From: Actinocorallia sp. API 0066
GTDB lineage: Bacteria > Actinomycetota > Actinomycetes > Streptosporangiales > Streptosporangiaceae
NCBI RefSeq assembly: GCF_020991275.1
Contig: NZ_JAJLQY010000003.1
Coordinates: forward strand, 248,001 to 312,000
Reading direction: 5' to 3'
Length of the DNA stretch: 64,000 nucleotides
Part shown: positions 54,401-61,157 of the stretch, piece after piece
How the letters are laid out: every line of letters starts with the position of its first letter
How positions within the stretch are numbered: position 1 is the stretch's first letter
Program-made: the position numbers and the translations under genes
The notes under the pieces: generated by a model
The model's input: only the letters and a program-made list of their open reading frames with translations
Told to the model about the DNA's origin: nothing
Databases searched by the model: none

Positions 54401-54786
54401 GGCCCGAGCCGGAACACCATGTCGTGGTGCAGCGGCCCGTGTTCGAGGTCCGCGACGACGGCGAGGTCCGCGCGCATCGCCGCGAGCGAGGCGGCGGCCG
54501 GGTCCGGTTCGCCCGAGACGTCCGTCACCGCGGGGACGGGCGCGGAAACCGGCCCGAACGTCTGCGCCGGGGCCCCGTCGCGTTCGGCGAACGTCAGCCC
54601 GAGCGCGTCGTCCTCGCCCTGGGCCCGCGCGACGGCGGCGGCGAGCAGCGCCGGATCGAGCGGGCCGCGCAGGTCGAGGTAGCCGCCGAGGTTGAACACG
54701 GCGCTTGCCGGATGGAGCCGCTGGGCGTACCAGACGCCCGACTGCGCGGCGTTGAGCGGCCTTTCCGCGGAGGCGGGCGCGGACAT
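48421..54786 (-). CDS. NRPS-3: C(starter-like)-A-PCP-C-A-PCP
   Basis: 2121 residues. C1 (1-430) begins RPLNAAQSGVWYAQRLHPAS, an EntF-like N-terminus typical of C domains taking an acyl group from a free carrier; its active site is HHLVRDG near 140. A1 ([17 protein letters not shown] near 595), PCP1 (Ser near 978), C2 (HHIATDG near 1158), A2 (near 1670) and PCP2 (Ser near 2056) follow. Both A domains show the same pocket by alignment, DGLQFGAGFK, which I cannot assign. Their core sequences are nearly identical (SWDGFSLEFWGALAFGGTCV in both). First synthetase of the operon, directly after the ACP gene; SD AAGGAG. No epimerase and no thioesterase. Confidence 0.93.
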   Translation of the reverse strand: MSAPASAERPLNAAQSGVWYAQRLHPASAVFNLGGYLDLRGPLDPALLAAAVARAQGEDDALGLTFAERDGAPAQTFGPVSAPVPAVTDVSGEPDPAAASLAAMRADLAVVADLEHGPLHHDMVFRLGPEHHRWYTRTHHLVRDGHAVTQLCRRVAEHYRALTEGRAASRPLASFGVLLDAADDYAGSAAWRRDAAYWRAHLDGAPVPPPAAAPVHRIARASVRLDPATFTGLRAFATAAGISWHQALLGAAVLHRHLWTGETDVLLSMAVPGRLIRHAGGMTANIVPLRCAVDPAEPAAALAARVAGLAAKAQWHQRYQTGELLRDLGWWERGVRQFGPMVNILTDREVHDLGSAGGPAHMLSTGGTADDLSLTVCRGDAGELRVDVTLDESSSADLAAYGHTFARLVATLGEHPDAPVGDLDLLTPADRARLLTEWTATGDASAAETTLPALVERQAHDRPHAVALIHGPDRLTYGDLNARANRLARTLLARGVRRGDLVGVLLERGLDFAVALLAVVKTGAAYIVLDPDFPDARIAAVTTTSGATTVITHPILAPRLPKATPWINTTTPTNPSDADLGVVVEPGDVACVMFTSGSTGRPKGVMAPHRALVGTLVGQAYAPFGPKSVFLQCSPVSWDGFSLEFWGALAFGGTCVSQPGQRPEPGLIAALAAEHGVTMLQLSSGLFNVMADEYPAVFDTVRVVFTGGEVASGAHVARVLARGSGVAVANAYGPAESMGFTTVFTVPDGFGGEGVPIGKPISAKRAYVLDKRLRPVPVGAVGEVYLGGVGLAHGYLADPAQTGRRFVADPFAADGSRLYRTGDLARWRADGTLEFAGRTDDQVKIRGFRIEPAEVERALLDCPGVAQAVAAAVGEGLVGYAVPEPGSDLDGRELRALLRARLPEHLVPSTVVVLDRLPLTPNGKLDRRALPVPETAAGPAGRAPRDAREEILCGLFAEVLDVPEVGPEDDFFDLGGHSLLAARLAARARTALGAELTIRDVFQHPTVAALAVTLRGDGQAPPPLVAASRPDRLPLSYAQRRLWLVSRLEGASAAYNVPLTVRLAGDLDVAALRAAFTDVAARHEPLRTVVAAEDGEPYQRILNADVPFTHVATAPEDLDAALADAARRPFDLAAEPPLRVTLFDLGGGAHVLLVLLHHIATDGESQRPLFADLAAAYAARRAGRAPDWAPLPVQYADYALWQHAALGDPADPDGVAGRELAFWRETLAGLPEELGLALDRPRPLVAGTEGGAVPVAFGPETGRRVLDLARTERATPFMVLQAALALTLTRLGAGVDVPIGAPVAGRSVDGLGDLVGFFVNTLVLRTDTSGDPSFRELLSRVRAADLDAFAHQEVPFDLVIEALNPVRSLSRHPLFQVCLGLERAAGPAPSLPGLNASPTTVTHSGAAKFDLEFLLTEDTTGLSGAVLYRTDIFDRASVDRITATFTRVVDQVTADPTLTLGTVDVLDPQERTRLLTEWTATGNGTTAETTLPALVEHHARQHPNAIALVYDATRPTSGQPPTRELPHAVSPVDDAARDRPEAAASVGEEARLSYGELNARANRLARLLLARGVRRGDLVGVLLERGLDFAVALLAVLKTGAGYVVLDPDFPDERIGLVVGEAAPVGVVTRAGSAQRLGGPPVVLVDDPGLAGYESADLGVPVEPGDTACVMFTSGSTGRPKGVFAPHRALVGTLVGQAYAPFGGESVFLQCSPVSWDGFSLEFWGALAFGGTCVLQPGQRPEPGLIAALTAEHGVTMLQLSSGLFNVMADEYPAVFDTVRVVFTGGEVASGGHVARVTARGAAVVANAYGPAESMGFTTVFPVPGGFEGGPVPIGAPIGGKRAYVLDGRLRPVPVGAVGEVYLGGVGLAHGYLADPAQTGRRFVADPFAADGSRLYRTGDLARWRADGTLEFAGRTDDQVKIRGFRVELGEVERALLAHPDVAQAAAVAVKDGTSHRLVGYAVPAGDASLDGRDVRALVRRSVPEHLVPSTVVVLDRLPLTPNGKLDRRALPVPETAAPVGRAPRDDRERTLCALFADVLGVPGVGIDDDFFDLGGHSLLAARLTARIRTATATELTLRDIFHSPTPAALAQLLPPDGTAPTPARRPRPALRRRTTSGTLL

Positions 54787-54867
54787 GGGGGTGCTCCTTC
54801 ACTGGGAGAGTGCTGCGAACAAGAAGGGGGGCGGCGCCGCCGGGCTCCGACGGCGCCGCGCGGGGGA

Positions 54868-55101
54868 CTACTGGCGGCTGAGGATCGCGTCGAGGATGTC
54901 CTGGACGTTCTGGACGTGGGCGATCTCCGCGTCCTCGAAGTCGAAGCCGAACTCCTTCTCGACGTTCGTCATGATCTCCACGACGGACAGGGAGTCGACG
55001 CCGAGCACGTCGGCGAAGGAGTCGGCGGCGGCGAATCCGGGCTCCAGCTCGGGCACGGCCTTGAGGACGAGGGCGTTCACGCGGTCGAGGACGGCTTCCA
55101 T
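54868..55101 (-). CDS. Free-standing acyl carrier protein
   Basis: 77 residues with the phosphopantetheine site in VLGVDSLSVVEIMTNVEKEF (Ser near 37) and a short acidic body of the ACP fold. TAAGGAG precedes the ATG. It lies between the KAS III gene and NRPS-3, whose first C domain looks like an acyl-accepting starter. It probably carries the starter acyl group made or selected by the KAS III protein. Confidence 0.9.
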   Translation of the reverse strand: MEAVLDRVNALVLKAVPELEPGFAAADSFADVLGVDSLSVVEIMTNVEKEFGFDFEDAEIAHVQNVQDILDAILSRQ

Positions 55102-55167
55102 GGGGGGTCTCCTTACTCTGGATCTCTTACGGGGTAGTGCGGACGGAACAGGGCGAAGCGGGGTGGG

Positions 55168-56190
55168 TCAGAGGGGCGCGGTGGCGGGCAGGCCGGGCCA
55201 GACGAGGGTGGCCGCCGCCCAGGTGACGCCGCCGCCGAAGGCGCAGAACAGGATCCGGTCGCCCGGCTTGAACCTGTCCTGGCCCATCGCGTCCACGAGG
55301 GCGAGCGGGATGGACGCGGCCGAGGTGTTGGCGACCCGCTCGACGTTGACGACGGCCCGCTCGGCGGGCACCCCGATGGCCGAGGCGGTCGCGGTGAGGA
55401 TGCGCCGGTTCGCCTGGTGCGCGACGAGGTGGTCGACGTCCTCGGGCCGCCAGCCGGTCCTGGCGAGGACCTCCTCGGACGCCGCGGCCATGTGCTTGAC
55501 CGCGTACTTGTAGACGAGCCTGCCCTGCATCTTCAGGTAGGCGGTGTCCGGGTCGAGCGGCACCCCCGCGACGCGCATCCGCGAGCCGCCGCCGGGCGTC
55601 ACGAGGATGTCGAGGAGGTCGCCATCGCTGCCCATCACCTGCTCCAGCAGCGATCCGGGCTCGCCCGGCTCGCCGCGCCGCAGCACGACCGCGCCCGCGC
55701 CGTCGCCGAACACCGGGGAGGTGACCTGGTCGAACTGGTCGAGCAGCGGGGTGACGACCTCCGCGCCGATCACCAGGGCGGAGCGGAACGCGCCGGTGGC
55801 GATCATCGAGGACGCGATGGTGAGGGCGTAGATGAAGCCGGAGCACGCGGCGTTCATGTCGAAGGCGGGGACGCCCTTGAGCCCGAGCCGGGCCGCGACG
55901 GACGGGGCGGTGGCCGGGAAGAGCGAGTCGGGCGTGCACGTCGCCAACAGGACGAAGTCCACGTCGGGGTTCCCGCACGAGTCGAGGGCGCGGCGGCCCG
56001 CGTCGACGGCGAGGTCGGACGTCGCCTCGTGCGGCGCGCTCACGTAGCGCTGTTCGATGCCGGTGCGGTCGCGGATCCAGTCGTCCGACAGGCCGAGCCG
56101 GGCGGAGACCTCCTCGTTCTTCACCAGCCGCTCGGGAAGGCAGGCGCCTATCCCTGCGATGACGGCCGTCGCGGCCTGACCTGCTGACAC
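55168..56190 (-). CDS. 3-oxoacyl-ACP synthase III (FabH/KAS III-like)
   Basis: 340 residues with the thiolase fold and a full catalytic triad: Cys near 115 (FDMNAACSGFIYAL), His near 257 (LVAHQANRRIL) and Asn near 286 (NTSAASIPLAL). FGDGAGAVVL is the conserved strand-loop. KAS III enzymes join an acyl-CoA starter to malonyl-ACP; some relatives in biosynthetic clusters transfer acyl groups instead. With the adjacent ACP it likely primes the peptide's acyl cap. GTG start after GAAGGAGGAG. Three 10-bp-spaced direct repeats lie just upstream, so the operon promoter is probably there. Confidence 0.9.
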   Translation of the reverse strand: MSAGQAATAVIAGIGACLPERLVKNEEVSARLGLSDDWIRDRTGIEQRYVSAPHEATSDLAVDAGRRALDSCGNPDVDFVLLATCTPDSLFPATAPSVAARLGLKGVPAFDMNAACSGFIYALTIASSMIATGAFRSALVIGAEVVTPLLDQFDQVTSPVFGDGAGAVVLRRGEPGEPGSLLEQVMGSDGDLLDILVTPGGGSRMRVAGVPLDPDTAYLKMQGRLVYKYAVKHMAAASEEVLARTGWRPEDVDHLVAHQANRRILTATASAIGVPAERAVVNVERVANTSAASIPLALVDAMGQDRFKPGDRILFCAFGGGVTWAAATLVWPGLPATAPL

Positions 56191-56207
56191 GGCTCCTCCT
56201 TCGGAGA

Positions 56208-56234
56208 CGATCGGGGGCGATCGCGGATGATCGG
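56208..56234. promoter_or_regulatory. Three direct repeats upstream of the KAS III/NRPS operon
   Basis: CGATCGG (56208), CGATCGC (56218) and TGATCGG (56228) repeat at exactly 10 bp, so on one DNA face. They sit just upstream of the ribosome-binding site of the first biosynthetic gene. SARP regulators bind short direct repeats phased to the helix turn, usually at 11 bp, so this is a candidate site for the SARP encoded 1.8 kb away. Confidence 0.45.
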
Positions 56235-56241
56235 TTTCTCG

Positions 56242-57588
56242 TCAGAGCCCATGGGACACCGCGGACGCGGTGCGGATCGGCAGTTGGCCCGGCATTCGCG
56301 CAGCAGTAGCGCGGACCGTCTCCGGCACCCGGAACGGCGGCATCCCGGGCTCCTGCACGGTGCGGACGAGGCCGCGCAGCAGGAGGCCGCGGACCGTCCT
56401 GCCGCTGTCGGGCAGGCTCCGGCCGGTGACCGCGACGACGTCGTCGAGGCCGAAGCCGCCGTCTCCGGCGGAGAGCGCGGCGAGCAGCTCGGCGTCCTCG
56501 GCGGGCAGCCCGCCGACGCACCGGGCGAGCGCCTCGGGCAGGCCGGACGTCCCCTCGGTGCCGCCGAGGTGGTCGAGCAGCTCGGCGGGGCCCGCGGTGA
56601 GGCTCCGCAGCAGGGTCGGCATGTCGTAGATGAGCAGCCAGGACGCGGCGGCGGCGAGCGCGAGCGGGACGCCGTCCAGGAGACGGCAGATCGCGGCGGC
56701 CTGCGCCGTCTCGGCGGGTGTGGTGTGGACGCGGCGGGCGGTGCGGTCGGCAAGGGTGTGGAAGAGCCGCAGCGCGGGCGCGTCGGCGGGGGCGCCGTCC
56801 GGGCCGGGCACCTCCAGCGGCGAGAGCAGGAACCGGCGCTCGCCCGGCACCCCGCACGGTTCGTCCGCGGTGACGAGGACGCGCAGGTCGGGGCAGCGGC
56901 GCAGCAGCCAGGCGAGCCGGTCGCCGCGCGGGCGGGGCGCGCCGACGCCGTCGATGACGAGCAGGGCGGGCGCGTCCCCGGCCAGCTCGGCGAGGAGCGC
57001 GACGCCCTTGCCGTCGCCGGGGCCGAACAGGTCGTCGGCGCAGGCGCGGGCCAGCTCGCCGAACGGCCCGGACGCGGAGCGAGGCGACGTACCGGGCAGG
57101 GTGTACCAAAGCACCGGATAGCGGTCTTCGGCGCGGAGGCGGCCCGCCACCTCAAGGGCGAGCCGCGTCTTGCCGACACCCCCGAGCCCGACGACCGTGA
57201 CCAGGCGTTCGGCGCCCGACCGCAGTTCGTCGGCGATCACCGCCACCTCCTCCGCGCGGCCGACGATCGGGCCCGGCGCGGCGGGCGGCCCCGGCGGGTC
57301 GGCGCGCAGCGCGTCCTGCAGCGCGCGGCCCGCGAGCCCGTGGTGGGCGGCGGTCTCGAACGCGGCGCGGGCGCGCGGGCCGAGCCGCAGCCCGTCGGCC
57401 AGCAGCCGGACGGTGTCCAGCCGCGGGCGTCTGGCCTTGCCCTGCTCTATGTCGCGGATGGCCCGCACACTGATCGTCGAGAAGTCGGCGAGTTCACGCT
57501 GAGTAAGTCCGATGCGGAGGCGGTGCTGCCGCACCATCGTGCCGAAATGCGGCGTTTCCTCGCCGGCGGTGGCGGTATTGGCGGCCAT
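56242..57588 (-). CDS. XRE-HTH/NB-ARC ATPase regulator
   Basis: 448 residues. The N-terminal HTH (about 14-70) reads MVRQHRLRIGLTQRELADFS, TISVRAIRDIEQGKARRP. An NB-ARC-type ATPase follows, with P-loop VVGLGGVGKTRLALEVAGRL (about 130-150), Walker B ALLVIDGVG and LCRLLDGVPLALAAA-like GLPL motif (ICRLLDGVPLALAAAASWL). The TPR tail usual for this family is missing, so it is a short version. It lies directly upstream of the KAS III gene, in the same direction and 51 bases away, so it may be co-transcribed with it. Its likely role is pathway-specific control. Confidence 0.8.
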   Translation of the reverse strand: MAANTATAGEETPHFGTMVRQHRLRIGLTQRELADFSTISVRAIRDIEQGKARRPRLDTVRLLADGLRLGPRARAAFETAAHHGLAGRALQDALRADPPGPPAAPGPIVGRAEEVAVIADELRSGAERLVTVVGLGGVGKTRLALEVAGRLRAEDRYPVLWYTLPGTSPRSASGPFGELARACADDLFGPGDGKGVALLAELAGDAPALLVIDGVGAPRPRGDRLAWLLRRCPDLRVLVTADEPCGVPGERRFLLSPLEVPGPDGAPADAPALRLFHTLADRTARRVHTTPAETAQAAAICRLLDGVPLALAAAASWLLIYDMPTLLRSLTAGPAELLDHLGGTEGTSGLPEALARCVGGLPAEDAELLAALSAGDGGFGLDDVVAVTGRSLPDSGRTVRGLLLRGLVRTVQEPGMPPFRVPETVRATAARMPGQLPIRTASAVSHGL

Positions 57589-57682
57589 TCGACGCTCACC
57601 CTTCTGCTGGGGGTCCGGGTCCTGCTGCCGCCCATACTCCGGGGCCGGTTATTCGCGGGGCATCACCGCGACTATCACGGCG

Positions 57683-57737
57683 GATAGCGCCCGGCGCGGG
57701 CCGCGATAATCCGGGGATAAGGGGAGTGATAATCGGG
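57683..57737. promoter_or_regulatory. Phased GATAR direct repeats (probable SARP box)
   Basis: GATAG at 57683 is followed by GATAATCCGGG at 57705, GATAAGGGG at 57716 and GATAATCGGG at 57728, spaced 22, 11 and 12 bp. SARP proteins bind heptamer direct repeats with 11-bp phasing overlapping the -35 region. The array lies 60 bp upstream of the 25-codon gene at 57797 and about 95 bp upstream of the minus-strand NB-ARC gene, so it could serve either. The same GATAR motif at 11-bp phase occurs upstream of the SARP gene. Confidence 0.55.
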
Positions 57738-57796
57738 TGAATGCCCCTCTTCCTACCTTTGTGGCATCAGGTGAGGACAGCAGAACAGAGGACACG

Positions 57797-57874
57797 ATGA
57801 CCCCCATCGCCCCCGCCGCCACTCTTCTCCCGCTCTCCGGTCTCCCGCTCTCCGGCAGCGACCCGTGGGACTGA
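57797..57874 (+). CDS. Short gene for a 25-residue peptide
   Basis: ATG with GAGG 5 bases upstream, 25 codons, then TGA. The peptide starts MTPIAPAATL, has a doubled LPLSG unit and ends GSDPWD. It stands alone on the plus strand between two minus-strand regulators. Phased repeats upstream and a perfect hairpin 30 bases after the stop make a complete small transcription unit. It could be a leader or signalling peptide or a tiny RiPP-like precursor; no tailoring enzyme is adjacent on this strand. I know no family for it. Confidence 0.55.
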   Translation: MTPIAPAATLLPLSGLPLSGSDPWD

Positions 57875-57903
57875 CCGACCCCCACCGCTCCCAGCGCCGA
57901 GCA

Positions 57904-57925
57904 CCCCGGCCCGCCAAGGCCGGGG
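57904..57925 (+). terminator. Hairpin after the 25-codon gene
   Basis: Perfect 8-bp stem CCCCGGCC (57904-57911) and GGCCGGGG (57918-57925) with loop CGCCAA, followed by CTCTCC. It would end the plus-strand short transcript and, in reverse, the SARP transcript, whose stop is 47 bases to the right. Confidence 0.65.
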
Positions 57926-57971
57926 CTCTCCGCGTGTCAGGAGGTCGGCGTGTTCCGGGCGCGACCTGCGG

Positions 57972-60887
57972 TCAGTCGGCTGCCGGGGTCGCCCGTTCCG
58001 TGGTGACGGGCTCCGGGTCGTCCGCCCCGTCGGGCAGCGCCTCGATCTCGCGGCGCAGCGCCGCCGCCCCCTCGACGTCCATGATCTGCTCGCGGATCGC
58101 CAGCGCCCGCCGCAGGTAGAAGGCGGCGCGCCGGGGCCGCGCCCCGGCCAGGTGCAGCTCGCCCAGGTTCACCAGCAGGTGGATCTCCCCCATGAGGTCG
58201 CCGCCCGCGCGGACCAGCGCCAGCGCCTCGGCCAGCTTGTCCTCGGCGGCCACCGGGTCGCCGTGCCGCAGCAGCATCAGCCCCATCCGCCGCAGCGCCC
58301 GCGCCTCCCCGCCGACGTACCCGACCGACCGGTACACCGCCAGCGCCTCCTCCACCTGCGCCAGCGCCCGCGCGCCCTCGCCGCGCCGGTCCAGGATGGG
58401 GGCGCTCTGCGTCAGCACGATGGCCTTGCCTACGGTGTCGCCGACCCGGTCGAAGTCGCGCGTCGCCCGCTCGTAGAGGGACAGCGCCCGGTCGTCGCGG
58501 CCGGAGAGCCGCTCCAGCAGGGCGAGGTCACGTAGGCAGAGCGCGGTGCCGTGGCGTTCGTCCAGCCGGTCGAACAGCGTGAGCGCCTCGTCGAGGTGGC
58601 CGCGCGCCGGGCCGAGTCGGCGCCGGTTGAGCTGGAGCGTGCCGAGCGACGCCAGCAGCGCGGCGGTGCCCCGTTCGCTGCCGGACTCGCGGGCCGCTTC
58701 CAGCGCGCGTAGGTGCGTCCGCTCCCACAGGTCGGAGTAGCCGCGCGGCTCGAAGAGGCTGACGAGCGTCGTCGCCAGGTCCCAGCACGCCTCGCCCAGG
58801 CCCTCCTGCGCCGCCTGCTCCACGGCCGCGACGAGGTTGACGTGTTCGCGGTCCATCCAGTCGAGCGGATCGGCTAGCAGCGCCTCCGCGTACCCGTCGG
58901 GGAAGCGCCAGCGGGGGGCGCGGCCGTGCAGGACGGTGAAGTCGCCGCCGTAGATGCGCCGGTGCGCCTGCTCGGCGAGGGCGAGCCAGCCGCCGATCAT
59001 CCGCTCGGCGGCGGCGCGGCGGGCGGCGGGGCTGTCGAGTTCGGCGAGCTGCTCGCGCGCGAACATCCGGATGATCTCGTGGAAGCGGTAGCGGAACTCG
59101 CCGGTCGGCTCGACCGCGACGACGTCCAGCATCTGCACGTCCACCAGGGCCTCCAGGAGGTCGGCGGGGCGCGGCCTGTCGTCGTCCAGGAGCGCCCCGG
59201 CCAGCCAGCCCGGCAGCACCGGGCCCTCGGCGAGGCTGAGCAGCCGCAGCAGCCTGCGGTGTTGGGCCGGGAGGCCGTCGTGGGTGAGGGAGAGGCTTGC
59301 GCGGACCGTCATCTCGCCGTGGGCCAGCTCGTCCAGGCGGTGCCGCTCGTCGGCGAGGCGCTGCACCATCGATGCGAGCGACCAGTGCGGCCTGGCGGCC
59401 AGCCGCGACGCGACGATGCGCAGCGCCAGCGGCAGCCCGCCGACCGCCCGGACCAGGGCTTCGGCGGCCTGCGGCTCGCGGTCCATCCGCTCGGGGCCGA
59501 CGACGCGGCGCAGCAGGTCGAGGGAGCGGGGCACGTCCAGGACGTCCAGTTCGAAGCGGCGGGCGCCGGGCAGGCCGGTGAGGCGCGCCCGGCTCGTCAC
59601 CAGCACCGCGCAGTTCCCCGAACCGGGCAGCAGCGGCGAGATCTGCGACTCGCCCGCCGCGTCGTCCAGCACCACCAGCGTGCGCTGGGTGGCCAGGAGG
59701 GTGCGGTACATCTCGGCGCGCTCGTCCAACGCGTCCGGGATGACGGTGCCGGGGATGCCGAGCGCGCGCAGGAACCTGCCGAGCACCTCCTGGGCCGCGA
59801 CCGGCTCGGCGCTGGTGCCGCGCAGGTCGCAGTAGAGCTGGCCGTCCGGGAACACCTCGTCGCCCAGCCGGTGCGCGATGTGCGCCGCCATCGTGCTCTT
59901 GCCGACGCCCGGCCTGCCGACGAGGATCACGACCGGCACCGCGCGTCCCGACCCCGCCGCGCCGACCGCGTCGGCGGCCCGCTCCGTGAAGTCGGGATCG
60001 CCGACGAAGTCCGCGGTGTCGGCAGGCAACTGGTGCGGCTTCTCCTTGCGGTAGCCGACCGCCTGCCTTGGCGGCTCGGGCGCGGGCCGCGGCGCGTCCG
60101 CCTGGAGCGCCGGATCGCCCGCGAGGATCGCCGTCTCCAACAGCCGCAGCTCCTCACCCGGCTCCAGGCCCAGCTCCGCGACGAGCAGGTCGCGGCCCTC
60201 ACGGTAGGTCTCCAGCGCCTCGGCCTGACGGCCCGACCGGTACAGGGCCAGCATGTACTGGGCGCGCAACCGCTCACGCAACGGATGCTCGTGCACCAGA
60301 CGGCCGATCTCTCCGACGAGCTGGTGGTGCCTGCCGAGGCCCATCTCCAGGTCGAGATACGTCTCGGTGGCGGCGAGCCTGTCCTCGTCCAGGCGGAGCG
60401 CCTTGGTGCGCAGCGCCTCACTCGGCACCCCGCTCAGGCACGGCCCCCGCCACAGGTCCACGACCGAGCGCAGCTGCTCGGCCGCCTCCGCCGCGCGGCC
60501 CTCCTTGACCAGGACACGCGCCTGGGCGACGGTCCTGCGGAACACGCTGAGGTCGAGTTCCTCCTCGCCCGTCTCCAGCCGGTAGCCCGGCGGGCGGGTG
60601 GCGATGACGGCGGTGATGCCGGCCTTGGCGAGGGCCTTGCGCAGCCGCGAGACACAGATCTGGACCTGGGTGCGGGCGGTGTCGGGCGGGTCCTCGTCCC
60701 AGATGAGGTCGACGAGGTAGTCGGTGCTGACGACCCTGTCCGCCTCCAGGAGCAGGGCCGCGAAGATCGTCTCCTGGCGTCCCGGCGGAATGCGGACGGG
60801 CCCGTGTGGCCCCTGCACCTGGAGGGGCCCGAGAATGCCGAACGTCAGCCTCCCGGACCCCGTTCCGCCCGCGGAGGATCCGAGCAT
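57972..60887 (-). CDS. SARP-family regulator (AfsR-like: SARP-NB-ARC-TPR)
   Basis: 971 residues. The N-terminal OmpR-type DNA-binding domain (about 12-105) includes LTFGILGPLQVQG and DYLVDLIWDEDPPDTARTQV. The BTAD (about 110-260) includes RLAATETYLDLEMGLGRHHQ and QYMLALYRSGRQAEALETYR. NB-ARC follows with P-loop VGRPGVGKSTMAAHIAHRL (near 322) and LVVLDDAAGES; the C-terminal TPR region (about 650-960) includes GTALCLRDLALLERLSGRDD. It is the likely activator of the NRPS operon. The ATG at 60887, after GGGAGGGG with 8-base spacing, is preferred over upstream ATGs that lack a ribosome-binding site. Phased repeats upstream suggest autoregulation. Confidence 0.9.
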   Translation of the reverse strand: MLGSSAGGTGSGRLTFGILGPLQVQGPHGPVRIPPGRQETIFAALLLEADRVVSTDYLVDLIWDEDPPDTARTQVQICVSRLRKALAKAGITAVIATRPPGYRLETGEEELDLSVFRRTVAQARVLVKEGRAAEAAEQLRSVVDLWRGPCLSGVPSEALRTKALRLDEDRLAATETYLDLEMGLGRHHQLVGEIGRLVHEHPLRERLRAQYMLALYRSGRQAEALETYREGRDLLVAELGLEPGEELRLLETAILAGDPALQADAPRPAPEPPRQAVGYRKEKPHQLPADTADFVGDPDFTERAADAVGAAGSGRAVPVVILVGRPGVGKSTMAAHIAHRLGDEVFPDGQLYCDLRGTSAEPVAAQEVLGRFLRALGIPGTVIPDALDERAEMYRTLLATQRTLVVLDDAAGESQISPLLPGSGNCAVLVTSRARLTGLPGARRFELDVLDVPRSLDLLRRVVGPERMDREPQAAEALVRAVGGLPLALRIVASRLAARPHWSLASMVQRLADERHRLDELAHGEMTVRASLSLTHDGLPAQHRRLLRLLSLAEGPVLPGWLAGALLDDDRPRPADLLEALVDVQMLDVVAVEPTGEFRYRFHEIIRMFAREQLAELDSPAARRAAAERMIGGWLALAEQAHRRIYGGDFTVLHGRAPRWRFPDGYAEALLADPLDWMDREHVNLVAAVEQAAQEGLGEACWDLATTLVSLFEPRGYSDLWERTHLRALEAARESGSERGTAALLASLGTLQLNRRRLGPARGHLDEALTLFDRLDERHGTALCLRDLALLERLSGRDDRALSLYERATRDFDRVGDTVGKAIVLTQSAPILDRRGEGARALAQVEEALAVYRSVGYVGGEARALRRMGLMLLRHGDPVAAEDKLAEALALVRAGGDLMGEIHLLVNLGELHLAGARPRRAAFYLRRALAIREQIMDVEGAAALRREIEALPDGADDPEPVTTERATPAAD

Positions 60888-61033
60888 CGGCGGGACCCCT
60901 CCCAGCTGTTCGGCAAAGACCGGAGGCCGCATATCCATGATCAAGCTAAGCGAAAAGTCAGAATTTGTCCACGAGGCCACGTTAATTGACAATGACCTAC
61001 GGGTTGCCGATCAACTCCACCTTCGCGGCGAGA

Positions 61034-61077
61034 TGGTCAGGACCTGGTCAGGACGGTGCGGGATAGCGCGGCGATAA
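61034..61077. promoter_or_regulatory. 11-bp phased repeats upstream of the SARP gene
   Basis: TGGTCAGGAC occurs at 61034 and again at 61045. In the same 11-bp register GATAG (61062) and GATAA (61073) follow, the motif also seen at 57683-57737. The array sits about 150 bp upstream of the chosen SARP start and 80 bp upstream of the divergent NTF2-like gene, so it could be the SARP's own site and control both genes. Confidence 0.5.
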
Positions 61078-61157
61078 CCCCGGATCAGCGCCCGGCACAA
61101 CAGTGGGATTCCCAGGGCCCCCGCGCCCGCGCCCCGACCGTGCCACGAGGAGCACCG

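Noticed and set aside
28018-54786. Epimerization domains in the synthetases
   Set aside because: Every HHxxxDG-containing block is preceded by a C-domain N-terminus and placed before an A or PCP domain; no C-like block follows a PCP as an E domain would.
60986-60991. TTGACA as the -35 of the plus-strand NTF2-like gene
   Set aside because: The hexamer 17 bases later (GATCAA) is a poor -10 and the gene start is more than 150 bases away.
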